The position numbers were made by a program, and so were the translations under genes. From Acetohalobium arabaticum DSM 5501 (lineage in GTDB: Bacteria > Bacillota > Halanaerobiia > Halobacteroidales > Acetohalobiaceae): a stretch of DNA of 64,000 nt. Shown in pieces: positions 63,103 through 64,000 of the stretch. Each line of letters begins with the position of its first letter. Within the stretch, counting starts at the first letter, position 1. The notes beneath the pieces were generated by a model. The model was not told the DNA's origin and ran no database searches. It saw only the letters and a list, made by a program, of their open reading frames with translations. The DNA lies in the NCBI RefSeq assembly GCF_000144695.1, contig NC_014378.1:1615833-1679832 (forward strand). The letters run 5' to 3'.

Positions 63103-63984
63103 TTAGATTCTTTCAGCAATTAATCGCGGAGTTATTCTACCTAAAATCTCTCCAGCAGTCTTAGGAGCTACTCTCCCCGGCAAACCTAAACTTAAGACAG
63201 CTTCAATTCCTAACTCTTCAGCAGTGGCAAAGTCCGTACCGCCCGGCTCTGATGCTAAATCAATAATTAAAACTTCTGACTTTACTTCACTTAGCACCTC
63301 TTTGTCCAGCACTACAGCCGGTACAGTATTGAAGATAAAGTCCATTTCAGAGATTACTTCTTTTAAATCAGAAAACTTGACAGGAATTATTCCCAGCTCT
63401 TTGGCGCGGGCTCTATCAGCAGGATTTCTTGCTGCTCCGTAAGTCTTACTGCCTAATCCTTTCAACATCCTGGCTTGAGTCAGACCTACTCTACCTAGCC
63501 CCAATACTATAGATTTATTGCTATGTAGAGTAATATCAGACTTTTCCATAGCAACCTGAATAGCTCCTTCAGCTGTAGGGATCGAATTTAGAATGGCCAA
63601 CTCATCCAGTTTAGCCAGCTGGATTAATTCCAGATTATTCTGCTGGCAGTAATCCTTCATCTCTTCATCTGCTATTCCGATCATAAATATACTTTCTGGA
63701 GCTAATTGAGTAAAAAAATCCTGTGTCAATTCTACAGCTCTATCACCAAAGGTTGCCTTGAGATATCCTTCTTCGTTAGTTCCAGTCATAGGAGCAATCA
63801 CTACATTAGCATCTTTAACTACTTCCAAAACCTTATCTTCAACTATTAAACCTTCAATTTCACTTTCCGGCCGGCCTAAGGTCTTAACTTTAGCATCTAC
63901 TGCTATCAGAGATTCCAACATAACTTCTTCTCTAGTTCCACCGCCCAAGACTGCTATCTCAACTCCAGTTAACTTATTATCCAT
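63103..63984 (-). CDS. dpaA: Dipicolinate synthase subunit A
   Basis: 293 residues. The NAD(P)-binding dehydrogenase-like subunit of dipicolinate synthase. N-terminal domain with EIAVLGGGTREEVMLESL, a central VLGLGRVGLTQARMLKGLG dinucleotide-binding motif (near residue 160) and a final domain with LGLPGRVAPKTAGEIL. ATG with AAGGAAGGGG upstream. It pairs with dpaB and, with dapA, dapG and asd downstream, covers the path from aspartate to dipicolinate. Its promoter lies beyond the window. Confidence 0.94.
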   Translation of the reverse strand: MDNKLTGVEIAVLGGGTREEVMLESLIAVDAKVKTLGRPESEIEGLIVEDKVLEVVKDANVVIAPMTGTNEEGYLKATFGDRAVELTQDFFTQLAPESIFMIGIADEEMKDYCQQNNLELIQLAKLDELAILNSIPTAEGAIQVAMEKSDITLHSNKSIVLGLGRVGLTQARMLKGLGSKTYGAARNPADRARAKELGIIPVKFSDLKEVISEMDFIFNTVPAVVLDKEVLSEVKSEVLIIDLASEPGGTDFATAEELGIEAVLSLGLPGRVAPKTAGEILGRITPRLIAERI

Positions 63985-64000
63985 TCAAACCCCTTCCTTT

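Overview
The window reads as chromosomal DNA of a low-GC, anaerobic, endospore-forming Firmicute. The best match I can suggest is the halophilic Halanaerobiales/Halobacteroidaceae type. The evidence for this is inferential. There are dipicolinate synthase genes (dpaA-dpaB), a complete gerA-type germinant receptor operon, and the dpa-asd-dapG-dapA-rnj-tepA-ylzJ-ftsK gene set familiar from Bacillus. There are also several Na+-coupled transporters, fairly acidic proteins, and a zinc-binding protein exported without a lipobox, which fits a diderm envelope.

Layout. 1-3.7 kb: an FtsH-like AAA ATPase (cut by the edge) with a membrane partner, then rimO-pgsA-pgpA. 3.8-7.9 kb: folE with a DUF362 ferredoxin-like protein, and small conserved proteins. 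7.9-17.3 kb: two arginine-related operons, argF-argG-GNAT-argH and carA-carB, with a tiny coiled-coil gene between them. 17.4-21.3 kb: putP, DUF4363/DUF421, nagA. 21.5-24.0 kb: a zinc-type ABC transporter operon behind a 28-bp operator-like dyad. 24.5-31.0 kb: a spore germination operon with a tandem duplication of the B subunit, followed by a DUF3231 protein. 31.6-36.1 kb: argC-argJ-argB-argD. 36.7-41.1 kb: cspA, a P-type ATPase remnant, a SNF2 helicase, surE. 41.3-41.5 kb: two tRNA genes. 41.5-51.0 kb: CPBP protease, rodZ, uppP, recU, a sigma factor, a LysM protein, ftsK/spoIIIE, nptA. 51.0-64 kb: a second Na/Pi transporter, ylzJ-tepA, a TPP-riboswitch-controlled thiSGHE operon, rnj, dapA, dapG, asd, dpaB, dpaA.

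The arginine genes cover the pathway from acetylglutamate to arginine, plus carbamoyl phosphate synthesis. Three of their transcription units (argF, carA, argC) share one promoter layout: an ArgR-box-like dyad covering the -35 hexamer, a 17-bp spacer and TATAAT.

The most unusual content is a family of non-coding mosaic repeats, R1 to R8, about 0.25 to 0.68 kb each, filling nearly every long intergenic gap. Full copies have ends reading ATTGATATATTG...CAATATATCAAT and are assembled from smaller inverted-repeat modules (called A, B, C and D here) present in different combinations and orientations. Module B occurs eight times. It contains a stem whose two arms change together between copies while the loop stays conserved, which points to selection on nucleic-acid structure. 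One copy (R5) sits between the arg promoter/operator and argC. Another (R8) separates dpaB from asd inside an otherwise contiguous lysine/dipicolinate cluster.
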